From the NCBI GenBank assembly GCA_947496375.1, contig CANMCY010000006.1:61202-125201 (forward strand): a DNA stretch of 64,000 bases. The letters run 5' to 3'. The position numbers were made by a program, and so were the translations under genes. Shown piece by piece: positions 1 through 7,474 of the stretch. A model generated the notes under the pieces. The model was not told where the DNA came from, made no database searches, and saw only the letters and a program-made list of their open reading frames with translations. Source of the stretch: Flavobacteriales bacterium (GTDB lineage Bacteria; Bacteroidota; Bacteroidia; NS11-12g; UBA955). How positions within the stretch are numbered: the first letter of the stretch is position 1; every line of letters starts with the position of its first letter.

Positions 1-306
1 CTGGATGCTCAGATTGATACCCATGAGCCATCTGAGCAGTTACAGGAGCAGCATGATTTTAAGCCGCCTCGCATTACTTCTGAACAGATTGCATCCCAGA
101 TCTCTTTCACCCGCCGTTTTGAGTACATTAATCAGCTGTTTGGTGGTAATACTGAGCTGTTTATGGAATTTCTCGATGAAATGGGCTACAGTCGCGATAC
201 CGTGCATGCCATGGAGATTTTTGACAAACATTACTATGAAAAAAACTGGCAGCGCAAACAGGAGTCAGCTGCTGAATTTAAGCGTCTGCTACAGCGCTCC
301 TGCTAA
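1..306 (+). CDS. C-terminal part of an unknown protein (5' truncated by window)
   Basis: Frame 1 is open from the first base to a TAA at 304-306, giving 101 residues with no start inside the window. The text is rich in Gln, Glu and aromatic residues and ends in a basic helix-like stretch (YYEKNWQRKQESAAEFKRLL). There is no signal peptide or membrane segment in the visible part. The frame is preferred over an overlapping open frame starting at base 5 because its composition is balanced and soluble-like, and it stops 13 bases before comEC. I do not recognise the family. The next gene is on the same strand, so the two may be cotranscribed. Confidence 0.6.
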   Translation: MDAQIDTHEPSEQLQEQHDFKPPRITSEQIASQISFTRRFEYINQLFGGNTELFMEFLDEMGYSRDTVHAMEIFDKHYYEKNWQRKQESAAEFKRLLQRSC

Positions 307-319
307 TCAATCTTAATGT

Positions 320-2350
320 ATGAACCCGGGCGCATTTCCTTTCTTCAGGTTGCTGCTGCCATTGGGATTGGGAATCGGATTGGGTTTGTCCTATCCCGAC
401 ATGGGTTTATTAACGCCCTTATTGATACTGCTGCTATCGCTTGCGGTGGCAGCAGCTTTTCTCCTGATAATCAAACAGCAAACCCGGTTACAGCACTTGC
501 GACTTCCGCTCTTGCTGATGTTGAATCTGCTTTTTGGCTATCTAATTACCCTTAGCCGTACACACAGTTTCATGAAACAAAATATCGGTAATGCGAAAAA
601 TACATCTACCCGATATTTGCACGTCCGAATTGCAGAGCCCTTACAGCAAAGAGCGACTTCACAGCGTGCCATGGCAGAAGTGTTACAGGTTACCGACAGT
701 GCCGGAGAAACCCGGTCTGCCGGGGGGCGGGTTATGCTCTACTGGCCCCGCGCCAGCTATCCTTCCGGGGCTACATTGCATTATGGAGATGTGATCCTGA
801 TTCCCAATTTACTCACGCCCATACCGGATGAGATTTTCCCGGAGGCATTCTCATTTCGTAAAGTATTAAGGCCACAGCAGGTTGCTTTTCAGGCATATCT
901 TACACAGGGAAGCTATCAAAAAGTAGATGCATCTCCCCATTTTTTGATTAATGCATCCCATGCCGGAGTTACTGCTATTAACCGGATTTTACAACAGCAA
1001 TTTACCCCAGACAAGGCCGCCCTGATGTCGTCGCTGCTGTTGGGCTACAAAGCGGATATTACGGAGGAGGATTTAAAAGCATTCAGCATCACAGGAACCA
1101 TTCATGTACTGGCCGTTTCAGGCATGCATGTAGGGCTGATATACATGGCGCTTTTGTTTTTGTTTACAGGTTCCCTCAGGCCCGGACGACTCAAACTCTG
1201 GCAGGGTGCGAGCATACTACTTTTTCTATGGGCTTATGCGGTGCTCACGGGATTGTCGGCCTCGGTGGTTCGTGCCACTCTTATGTTCAGCATCATGGAG
1301 GCAGGGCGGACTTTCCTCGATGCCAGGGGAAACACCTACAACTCACTGTTTGCAGCTGCCTATATTCAGTTGCTTATTTCGCCGCACGATTTACTGGATG
1401 TAGGATTTCAGCTATCGTATCTCGCCGTGCTGGGTATCCTGTTTTTCTATCCGTTGCTCAGTGCAAAGTATGAGCCCCAAAACCGCTTGATGAGGGGTGT
1501 ATGGCAATTGGCCCTTGTTAGTATTTCTGCCACTTTGGGTACACTGCCGGTCACCCTGTTCGTATTTAAAAGTTTCCCGCTGCTATTTATTCCGGCCAAT
1601 ATATTGATAGTGCCCCTGAGCACGGTGGTGATTTTTATGGGGATTGGCGTGGTGATGTTCAGTTGGGTGCCTTATTTGGGTACACTGTTTGCCTGGCTTA
1701 CTTCTATGGCCTTGGATGTGCTCATGGTGCCGACGCGTTTCATGGCTAAAATTCCCGGGGCTTCCTATACCGGATTTGGATTTGATTCATGGGATATGGC
1801 ACTGGTATTTGTGGTGGTGATGGTACTGGGTTATGCGCTATACATGGGTTTCACTGCGCGAAACGCACTCTGGTTGGCAATGGCGTTATGCGCTTATTTT
1901 GGTAAACGAACAATGGTTTGGGCCATGGAAAGGAATAACGGGGAATTGATTGTGTTTGAAAATAGGGGACTGATGGCGGCAGTGTTAAGAACAGGGCAAC
2001 GGCTGGATGTGCTGTCACCGCCAATTTCCGTGGGCAGGGCCGATACGCTGAGGCAAGCCATGCGCAACTATGAAAATGCCCATGGGATTCACCATCTGCA
2101 CTGGCATTTTTTTGTGCCCGGAGATTCAGTAGTGTTGCCCGGTGGCAGGATTTGGCGACATGCATTAGGCAGCAGCTGCCTGTATGACAGACAAGAGATT
2201 CGGGTGAACCTGCTGTGGTTGCCTGATACTGCAACCCTGATTAAAGGGCAAAACATATCCCGGCAGTCTTACCTGCGTTATTTTGAAGGAAAGAATGTGA
2301 TTTTACTGAAAAACAATTTTATAAGGCCTGAGCTTGATGCAGGCCTGTAG
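320..2350 (+). CDS. comEC: ComEC/Rec2 family DNA-uptake channel protein
   Basis: Integral inner-membrane protein of 676 aa in the family that carries single-stranded DNA into the cytoplasm during natural transformation. The N-terminal 100 residues hold two or three hydrophobic segments. The competence core follows, with the family motif around residues 235-275 (LLGYKADITEEDL, then HVLAVSGMHVGLIY) and a long polytopic stretch to about residue 515. The last ~160 residues are soluble. No HxHxDH metallo-beta-lactamase motif is visible there, unlike full-length ComEC of Bacillus; I believe short versions are usual in Bacteroidota. The ATG at 320 is chosen over one at 316 in another frame. Family assignment is firm; a role in competence is inferred, since no other com genes are in view. 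Confidence 0.9.
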   Translation: MNPGAFPFFRLLLPLGLGIGLGLSYPDMGLLTPLLILLLSLAVAAAFLLIIKQQTRLQHLRLPLLLMLNLLFGYLITLSRTHSFMKQNIGNAKNTSTRYLHVRIAEPLQQRATSQRAMAEVLQVTDSAGETRSAGGRVMLYWPRASYPSGATLHYGDVILIPNLLTPIPDEIFPEAFSFRKVLRPQQVAFQAYLTQGSYQKVDASPHFLINASHAGVTAINRILQQQFTPDKAALMSSLLLGYKADITEEDLKAFSITGTIHVLAVSGMHVGLIYMALLFLFTGSLRPGRLKLWQGASILLFLWAYAVLTGLSASVVRATLMFSIMEAGRTFLDARGNTYNSLFAAAYIQLLISPHDLLDVGFQLSYLAVLGILFFYPLLSAKYEPQNRLMRGVWQLALVSISATLGTLPVTLFVFKSFPLLFIPANILIVPLSTVVIFMGIGVVMFSWVPYLGTLFAWLTSMALDVLMVPTRFMAKIPGASYTGFGFDSWDMALVFVVVMVLGYALYMGFTARNALWLAMALCAYFGKRTMVWAMERNNGELIVFENRGLMAAVLRTGQRLDVLSPPISVGRADTLRQAMRNYENAHGIHHLHWHFFVPGDSVVLPGGRIWRHALGSSCLYDRQEIRVNLLWLPDTATLIKGQNISRQSYLRYFEGKNVILLKNNFIRPELDAGL

Positions 2351-2370
2351 CTGAATAAGGCGGGGTTAAC

Positions 2371-2378
2371 TACCTTTG
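2371..2378 (+). promoter_or_regulatory. TAnnTTTG -7 box for the enoyl-CoA hydratase gene
   Basis: TACCTTTG, a perfect match to the Bacteroidetes -7 consensus, ends four bases before the GTG at 2383. The transcript would therefore be leaderless or nearly so. I see no clear TTG -33 element at the usual 19-21 bp distance. Confidence 0.55.
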
Positions 2379-2382
2379 TGCT

Positions 2383-3156
2383 GTGGAACTGGTTATAACA
2401 GAAATTAAAAACCGTGTAGGGTATGTGGTGCTGAACCGCCCTGAAAAGCGCAACGCGCTGAGTCCTCAGCTGGTGAGTGAACTAACGGCAGCCATACAGG
2501 ATTTTTTATACGATGAGACCGTGAAGGTAATTGTCTTAAAATCGGCGGATAAGCCCTTTTGTGCCGGGGCTGATCTGGCATATTTACAGGAACTCAGGCA
2601 TTTCAGCCGCGAGGAAAACCTCGCAGATTCGAGGCGTTTGCGTGATTTGTTTGATCTGATACATCGCGGCAACAAGGTTTTTATTTCGCAGGTTGAGGGT
2701 CCCGCGCTTGCAGGTGGATGTGGACTGGCCACGCTCTGTGATTTCTGCTATGCAAGTCCCGAGGCCACATTTGGCTATACCGAAAGTAAAATTGGATTTG
2801 TACCGGCACTGGTAGCGGTGTATCTGCAATATAGGATTGCCGGTCACCACATGCGCGAACTGCTGCTCACCGGAAAAATCATGGCGGCTGAAGAAGCCCA
2901 TTCCATGGGTTTGGTGAACAGGGTTGTTTCTGATGACCGGATAGGCCAAGAGGTGACAGCCCTGGCAGAGCAGCTTTGCGAAACGGTCTCGAGCGGATCT
3001 GTGGCTTACATAAAGCAGTTGCTTCGCAAAGTCCCCGGAATGGATATGGATGAAGCGTTGGAATATGCCGCCTCGCTGAATGCGGAGGCCCGCAGCAGCG
3101 CCGATTGTATCAAAGGGATAGATGCCTTCCTGAACAAGGAGAAAATCAAATGGTGA
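2383..3156 (+). CDS. Enoyl-CoA hydratase/isomerase family protein
   Basis: Crotonase-fold enzyme of 257 aa that hydrates or isomerises an acyl-CoA double bond in the cytoplasm. The oxyanion-hole and CoA-binding segment KPFCAGADL lies near residue 47-56, and the second half-site PALAGGCGLATLCDF near residue 107-121. The acidic position in FGYTESKIGF (about residue 131) fits the catalytic Glu of hydratases. The start is GTG, immediately after a TACCTTTG promoter box. The stop TGA overlaps the start of tatD by 7 bp, so the two are translationally coupled. Substrate cannot be told from sequence; fatty-acid oxidation, phenylacetate or methylglutaconyl-CoA pathways are all possible. Confidence 0.88.
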   Translation: MELVITEIKNRVGYVVLNRPEKRNALSPQLVSELTAAIQDFLYDETVKVIVLKSADKPFCAGADLAYLQELRHFSREENLADSRRLRDLFDLIHRGNKVFISQVEGPALAGGCGLATLCDFCYASPEATFGYTESKIGFVPALVAVYLQYRIAGHHMRELLLTGKIMAAEEAHSMGLVNRVVSDDRIGQEVTALAEQLCETVSSGSVAYIKQLLRKVPGMDMDEALEYAASLNAEARSSADCIKGIDAFLNKEKIKW

Positions 3157-3920
3157 GCTTAATAGACACACATTGCCATGTGTATTTAAAGCATTTTGAT
3201 GCTGACCTTGATGATGTGATTGCATCTGCAAAAAAGCAGGGCGTGCAGAAAATACTGATGCCCAATGTGGATGAGGAAACGGTGGAGCGCCTCCACAATC
3301 TGGCTGATACCTATCCCGGTTATTGCATTCCCATGATGGGTTTGCATCCCTGCGATGTGGAGGAAGATTGGGAGGATGAGCTGGAACGATTGCTGGCCTG
3401 GTTTGATAAGCGTAACTACATTGCTGTGGGTGAAATTGGTCTGGATTTATATTGGGATAAAACCACGCTTGACAGGCAGGTACAGGCGTTGAAGCGACAG
3501 ATTGAGTTTGCGATAGAACGCGATTTGCCTGTGGTGCTGCACACACGCGACAGCACTGATAAAACGCTGGACGTGCTGAGTGAATATAAAGGCAGTAATC
3601 TGCGTGGAGTGCTGCATTGTTTTAGCGGCAGTATGGAACAAGCGCAGCGTGCCATAAAGCTCAACATGATGTTGGGTATAGGCGGAGTGCTGACTTTCAA
3701 AAATGCCGGTATTGCCGAGGTGGTGAAGCATATAGATCTGGAGCATATTATCCTGGAAACGGATGCACCGTATCTGCCACCGGTGCCTCACCGGGGCAAG
3801 CGAAACGAGCCGGGCTACGTATATCATGTGGCGGCCTTTCTGGCCGAATTAAGAGGGCAGGGGATTGCGGAAATTGGGAAGATTACTTCGGCGAATGCTG
3901 AAAGACTGTTTAGAATATAG
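3150..3920 (+). CDS. tatD: TatD family metal-dependent deoxyribonuclease
   Basis: Cytoplasmic metallohydrolase of 256 aa with a TIM-barrel amidohydrolase fold. Metal ligands are visible in order: the HxH of IDTHCHV (residues ~5-10), the Glu of VGEIGLDLYWD (~95), the His of VVLHTRD (~131), the His of LHCFSG (~156) and the Asp of ILETDAPYLPP (~204). Length matches the family. The ATG at 3150, giving MVSLIDTHCH, is preferred to an upstream in-frame ATG at 3105 because family members start just before the DTHCH motif. It overlaps the hydratase stop by 7 bp. Homologues act as 3'-5' exonucleases in DNA repair, so this assignment is functional by family only. Confidence 0.9.
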   Translation: MVSLIDTHCHVYLKHFDADLDDVIASAKKQGVQKILMPNVDEETVERLHNLADTYPGYCIPMMGLHPCDVEEDWEDELERLLAWFDKRNYIAVGEIGLDLYWDKTTLDRQVQALKRQIEFAIERDLPVVLHTRDSTDKTLDVLSEYKGSNLRGVLHCFSGSMEQAQRAIKLNMMLGIGGVLTFKNAGIAEVVKHIDLEHIILETDAPYLPPVPHRGKRNEPGYVYHVAAFLAELRGQGIAEIGKITSANAERLFRI

Positions 3921-3952
3921 GGTTGTCGTTAGGAACAAACCTGTTAAAATCG

Positions 3953-3960
3953 TAATTTTG
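3953..3960 (+). promoter_or_regulatory. TAnnTTTG promoter box for tRNA-Ser
   Basis: TAATTTTG matches the Bacteroidetes -7 element and lies 9 nt upstream of the tRNA 5' end. That leaves a short 5' leader for RNase P. Confidence 0.6.
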
Positions 3961-3969
3961 CACTTCACT

Positions 3970-4060
3970 GGAGAGGTGTCCGAGTGGTTGAAGGAGCACG
4001 CCTGGAAAGTGTGTATAGGTCAAAAGCCTATCGCGGGTTCGAATCCCGCTCTCTCCGCCA
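3970..4060 (+). tRNA. tRNA-Ser (anticodon GGA)
   Basis: This is a class II tRNA of 91 nt. The acceptor stem GGAGAGG pairs with TCTCTCC, with a G-T at the inner pair. The anticodon arm is CACGC-CTGGAAA-GTGTG, giving anticodon GGA, which reads UCC and UCU. A long variable arm (TATAGGTCAAAAGCCTA) and the T-loop GGGTTCGAATCCC follow. The 3' CCA is encoded. The long variable arm and the anticodon together make serine secure. Confidence 0.96.
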
Positions 4061-4174
4061 AAACCAAAAGCCCTGAATTTCGGGGCTTTTTTCGTATCCG
4101 GAAGTCTGAGCGAAGCTCAAGCGAACGGATACGAAAAAAGGACCGCGCGACGCAGAAGCGGGGCTTTTGGTTTT
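4060..4174. repeat. Nested 115-bp inverted repeat abutting tRNA-Ser
   Basis: Three nested inverted pairs share one centre. Outer arms of 14 bp, AAAACCAAAAGCCC (4060-4073) and its complement (4161-4174). Middle arms of 15 bp, CTTTTTTCGTATCCG (4086-4100) and its exact complement (4126-4140). Inner hairpin TGAGC-GAA-GCTCA (4107-4119). The left outer arm is also half of the tRNA terminator. This goes beyond a simple terminator and may be a repeat-derived or integration-derived element; that origin is inference. Confidence 0.7.
4067..4092 (+). terminator. Rho-independent terminator after tRNA-Ser
   Basis: AAAAGCCC and GGGCTTTT form an 8-bp stem with a short loop, followed by a run of T. It starts 7 nt after the tRNA CCA. 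Confidence 0.75.
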
Positions 4175-4228
4175 GAAGCCACCCCTTCCCGGGATCACGA
4201 GGCGAAGCCGAGCAACAAGTCAGTTAAA

Positions 4229-4428
4229 AGTTAAGAGTTGAGAGTTAGGAGTTAAGAGTCTAGAGTTGGAAATGCGAATTGCAGTTGAAAGTTGACAGTT
4301 TATAGTCTACAGTTGAAATGCGAAATACAGTTAAGAGTTGAGAGTTAGGAGTTAAGAGTCTAGAGTTGGAAATGTGAATTGTAGTTGAAAGTTGACAGTT
4401 TATAGTCTACAGTTGAAATGCGAAATAC
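4229..4428. repeat. Two tandem copies of a 100-bp AGTT-rich repeat
   Basis: Positions 4229-4328 and 4329-4428 are direct repeats that differ at only two positions, both C in the first copy and T in the second (4275/4375 and 4282/4382 regions). Each unit is itself built of short AGTT/AGAGTT-like motifs about 7-10 bp apart (TTAAGAGTTGAGAGTTAGG and similar). No open frame spans it. The stretch 4061-4580 between the tRNA and the AraC gene holds only this repeat, the palindrome before it and the short repeat after it. Confidence 0.85.
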
Positions 4429-4459
4429 AGTTTGTAGTTAAGATTGGTGGTGAGCGGTA

Positions 4460-4487
4460 TGTCATGCTGAGCCTGTCGAAGCATGAT
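4460..4487. repeat. REP-like short repeat with CATGCT/AGCATG ends
   Basis: The segment reads GTCATGCTGAGCCTGTCGAAGCATG. Terminal CATGCT and AGCATG are inverted. The core GAGCCTGTCGAAG resembles a short repeat I recall as common in intergenic regions of Bacteroidota and other phyla. Only one copy is in the window, so repeat status rests on recollection. Confidence 0.4.
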
Positions 4488-4569
4488 ATGCCGCTTGGTT
4501 TGCGAAGGTGATTGATGATGCACATCTTTTTATTTGCCATTGCTTATTTAGAATAATTCCAGATAAGTT

Positions 4570-4577
4570 TATATTTG
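4570..4577 (+). promoter_or_regulatory. TAnnTTTG box for the AraC-family gene
   Basis: TATATTTG ends three bases before the ATG at 4581. It decides the start: an in-frame TTG at 4575 lies inside the box and is therefore not the initiator. The mRNA is probably leaderless. Confidence 0.6.
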
Positions 4578-4580
4578 CAG

Positions 4581-5336
4581 ATGATGCAGAGCATAGGGCT
4601 GGATACCGGCATAGGGATTACCATGGAAACGGATGATGCGGTTCAGCCAGCTCAGAGTTACTTCGAGATTTCGTCTGATCCGCATTTCTTAAGGGTGGAA
4701 TTGCATGTTTCGCCTCAGGATTTTCTGTTTCCTGTGGCATCCTATTCAAAACTCTTCATCACCTACACAGACCCCGTGTGGTCCCATTTTAATCACAATG
4801 CCCTGTTGAATAAGGCAAGACCCATCGCCGGGGTGCGCTATTATTTGCCTTGCGATATGCAAAAATCCATTTGGGACATCATGCAGTTGGATCGCAACGA
4901 TATGCTGAGCGAAATGAAACTGACCTCCCTTGCGCTGGAGGCTCTGGTTTCAGCGTTTGAGTCTATCGAGAAAATACAAGTCAGCTGTAATTCCTGTCAG
5001 GTGTTACAGGATCAGCCCTCAGGCGGTGATTTTCTTGAAAAAGCCATGAAAATCATCCAGACCCGATTTCATGAGCGCATTACAATTCCGGAAATCGCCA
5101 GAGAAATAGGCACCAACCAGTGCTATTTGAAAAAGGGCTTCAAACTGCAGTACGGTGATACCATTTTTGGCACCATCACCCGATTGAGAATGTTGAAGGC
5201 CAGCGAAATTATACGGATTGATGCTTCAAGAAAACTGGCAGAAATTGCCGAAGCAGTGGGTTATTCTTCATTAAGTAGTTTTAGCGCTGCTTTCAAGCAA
5301 TACCACGGCTATTCTCCACAAGACTTAAAAAAATAA
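4581..5336 (+). CDS. AraC family transcriptional regulator
   Basis: Cytoplasmic DNA-binding protein of 251 aa. The C-terminal ~100 residues are an AraC-type double helix-turn-helix. The first helix pair covers ITIPEIAREIGTNQCYLKKGFK, and the second lies in KLAEIAEAVGYSSLSSFSAAFK followed by YHGYSPQDLKK. Spacing and the conserved SSLSSFSAAFK segment fit the family. The N-terminal ~140 residues have no recognisable cupin or receiver signature and probably form the sensor part. Start chosen just after the TATATTTG box; ATG at 4584 is an alternative. It stands alone on this strand, so its target is not evident; the divergent or downstream orphan gene at 5475 is one candidate. Confidence 0.88.
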   Translation: MMQSIGLDTGIGITMETDDAVQPAQSYFEISSDPHFLRVELHVSPQDFLFPVASYSKLFITYTDPVWSHFNHNALLNKARPIAGVRYYLPCDMQKSIWDIMQLDRNDMLSEMKLTSLALEALVSAFESIEKIQVSCNSCQVLQDQPSGGDFLEKAMKIIQTRFHERITIPEIAREIGTNQCYLKKGFKLQYGDTIFGTITRLRMLKASEIIRIDASRKLAEIAEAVGYSSLSSFSAAFKQYHGYSPQDLKK

Positions 5337-5447
5337 TGGCTGGCGGCGATGCTTTATAACATGCTGTGCGAAGTCGGGTGTCATCGCTATGTTAGCAGAT
5401 TTACGATATAATCAGTTGAATTTGACCCAGTCAATAATAATTTCTGG

Positions 5448-5469
5448 TTAAATTCGCTTCGAATTTTAA
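5448..5469. promoter_or_regulatory. Imperfect palindrome just upstream of the 635-aa gene
   Basis: TTAAATTCG-CTT-CGAATTTTAA, with one extra T in the right arm, ends six bases before the ATG at 5475. It includes TAAATTCG, a near match to the -7 box. It could be an operator or a 5' UTR hairpin; nothing more can be said. Confidence 0.35.
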
Positions 5470-5474
5470 GATTC

Positions 5475-7382
5475 ATGAGAAAAACAACAATTATATTATA
5501 CCTTTCTGTTTTAACAGTGTTTTTTATTGCTGCTGATTCTTTCGCTCAAGATTGTAATGAGGTGAAAGCCAAATATGAGAAGGAAAAATATTATGCGATT
5601 ACCTATTTGTTTGATGAAAATGTACCAGTTCCCCTGATAGACGATAGAATATTGAATTCGCCGTGCATTAATTATTACATACTCGCCTTGGGGAAAACAA
5701 AAAGTTATAACAATTTATATAAAACATCGGATGCTATTGCCAATAAGGAAGTTTTAAAAAGCTCAAAAAAAAATGCTGCAGGCAATACATATCCGGACTC
5801 AGTCATAAGCTCAATTACTTCTCTTTATAAACCTGCTGCTCAAGTGACCATCATGGGTTCTGACATGGGGAACATAAGCAGGTGGTTGTTGACAAGTAAT
5901 AGTTTAAATAAGGAGATTCTTTCTGAATTGTATAATTTTTATAAATTGAATCGGTATGAACTTTCTGTTTTTGGGACTCATTCAACTTTTTTAACAAGTG
6001 CGGCGAGAACTTATATATGGAATTATGGACTCAGTGATCCACAGTCACTCGAAATGTTTGATATGCTAAATTCCATTTATAAGCAATCGGCATCCGGGAA
6101 ATTTTTTCCGGCTGAGGTTAAAACCAAAGAAGAATATGATGAAGCGATTAAAAATGAATTACTATTTCGTACTAATTATAGTACCTTGAATTTGGGAAAC
6201 AAGTTTAATTTTGTTGATGTACCTCTATATGCAAATCGACTCTACTCTGATAAAAATGTTATGTTGGAGTGGTACAAAAATGCAGGGAAGATTGAGAAAA
6301 TGAAGGTGGAAAAGTTGGATTTTTATTACCGTTACTTTTCAAACAATCATCATTATTACCAAGCTGCTGTTGCCTATACTGCAAAACTCAGTAAGGGGTC
6401 TCCTGGAAATAATGACTATGCATCGTTTTTTGAAGTATTATCTAAAATGCCTTCACAGATGTTTCCTCAAGCTAACCAAACATTTCAATCGACCTTGGAC
6501 AGATATTATGAATTCAATAAAAATAGTTGCAGTTTTCAACGGGACTATATTGGGTTTTTATCCAATACTGAACAATTTGAAAAAGGGATAACTCACATAA
6601 ATAGCATCAAGTCAGAATTCCCTACATGCATGAGCTGGGATTCCTTGCTCTTGGAGTTTAGAATTTCTAAGATTTTTAATAGTGTTGATATTACAAATGA
6701 TCCTATCAAGGTGTTTCAAACTTCAATAGAAGAGAAAATACCTTTCAATCGGATAAATAAAAAGCTTGAATTTTATACTTCGTTATTGAAAGCTAAAACA
6801 CTAGGCCAGCTCTTTTTTTCGCTGTATAACAAATCCTCTACATACAGAGATTCGATACGGTGGGGATTCTGTGATCAGCTTTTCCCTGGTTCTCCATTCA
6901 AAGAAACAGAATTAAATCAATTTCTCGCTATTTACAAGAATTTGAAAATGACGGAAATGGTCGATCTTGTTAATTATGATCTCTGGTACGGAAAATCACA
7001 CAATGAAATAATGGAAGCAATTAAATCCAAAAAAATATCCCCTCGAATCGGCTGGCAAATTATTGGAGAGTACGGAATATATTATTATTCTGAAAGTGAA
7101 AACCGAAATTCTACCGAGACCAAAAACACTGCCCTAAATATGATGAAACAGGCTGCTGTGCATTTTCCCCAGGATGGTGAATTACAAAAACATATCGGTC
7201 ATTGTTTGTTTTTACTGGGTAGATCTGCAGAGGCTCAGCCCTATTACAAACGTGCTCAAGCATTAGGTGCGAATATGACTGATGTTGGAGCATATGGTGG
7301 AACAGGCGTTAGAACGGGTCCAAGAGGGGGCAAGCATGTTTTTAAAATTAGTCCTGGAACTGTAAATAGTCAAAAACCTTAG
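5475..7382 (+). CDS. Secreted orphan protein with TPR-like region and GPRGG tail
   Basis: A 635-aa protein I do not recognise as a whole. Residues 1-24 are a signal peptide (MRKTTIILYLSVLTVF, cut after SFAQ), so it is exported. The body is rich in Lys, Asn, Tyr and Phe and looks helical, like degenerate TPR/SEL repeats. One clearer TPR-like unit lies near residues 555-598 (LFLLGRSAEAQPYYKRAQAL). The extreme C-terminus carries RTGPRGGKHVF, resembling the TGPRGG(V/K)Y motif of the PBCV-basic-adaptor-type tail seen at the ends of many Bacteroidota proteins. The gene is clearly more AT-rich than its neighbours, which hints at horizontal origin. No sorting domain is visible. Function is unknown; the motif likeness is by eye. 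Confidence 0.75.
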   Translation: MRKTTIILYLSVLTVFFIAADSFAQDCNEVKAKYEKEKYYAITYLFDENVPVPLIDDRILNSPCINYYILALGKTKSYNNLYKTSDAIANKEVLKSSKKNAAGNTYPDSVISSITSLYKPAAQVTIMGSDMGNISRWLLTSNSLNKEILSELYNFYKLNRYELSVFGTHSTFLTSAARTYIWNYGLSDPQSLEMFDMLNSIYKQSASGKFFPAEVKTKEEYDEAIKNELLFRTNYSTLNLGNKFNFVDVPLYANRLYSDKNVMLEWYKNAGKIEKMKVEKLDFYYRYFSNNHHYYQAAVAYTAKLSKGSPGNNDYASFFEVLSKMPSQMFPQANQTFQSTLDRYYEFNKNSCSFQRDYIGFLSNTEQFEKGITHINSIKSEFPTCMSWDSLLLEFRISKIFNSVDITNDPIKVFQTSIEEKIPFNRINKKLEFYTSLLKAKTLGQLFFSLYNKSSTYRDSIRWGFCDQLFPGSPFKETELNQFLAIYKNLKMTEMVDLVNYDLWYGKSHNEIMEAIKSKKISPRIGWQIIGEYGIYYYSESENRNSTETKNTALNMMKQAAVHFPQDGELQKHIGHCLFLLGRSAEAQPYYKRAQALGANMTDVGAYGGTGVRTGPRGGKHVFKISPGTVNSQKP

Positions 7383-7474
7383 AGCAAATTCATTGCCCTT
7401 GCATGCGCCGGAATGAAGATGTGCGGGATTGCCGGGAAGACCGCCGCGACAGGCACAGAAGGGGATGATGGTAA

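Noticed and set aside
2584..3546. Long minus-strand frame opposite the hydratase and tatD genes
   Set aside because: Both plus-strand genes show family motifs along the whole length; the minus frame is His/Cys/Pro-rich shadow text.
3865..4176. Open frame covering the tRNA-Ser gene and terminator
   Set aside because: It runs through a clear tRNA and palindrome and has no protein-like composition.
4229..4428. CRISPR array
   Set aside because: Only two units, 100-bp period, with no spacer-like variable segments and no cas genes.
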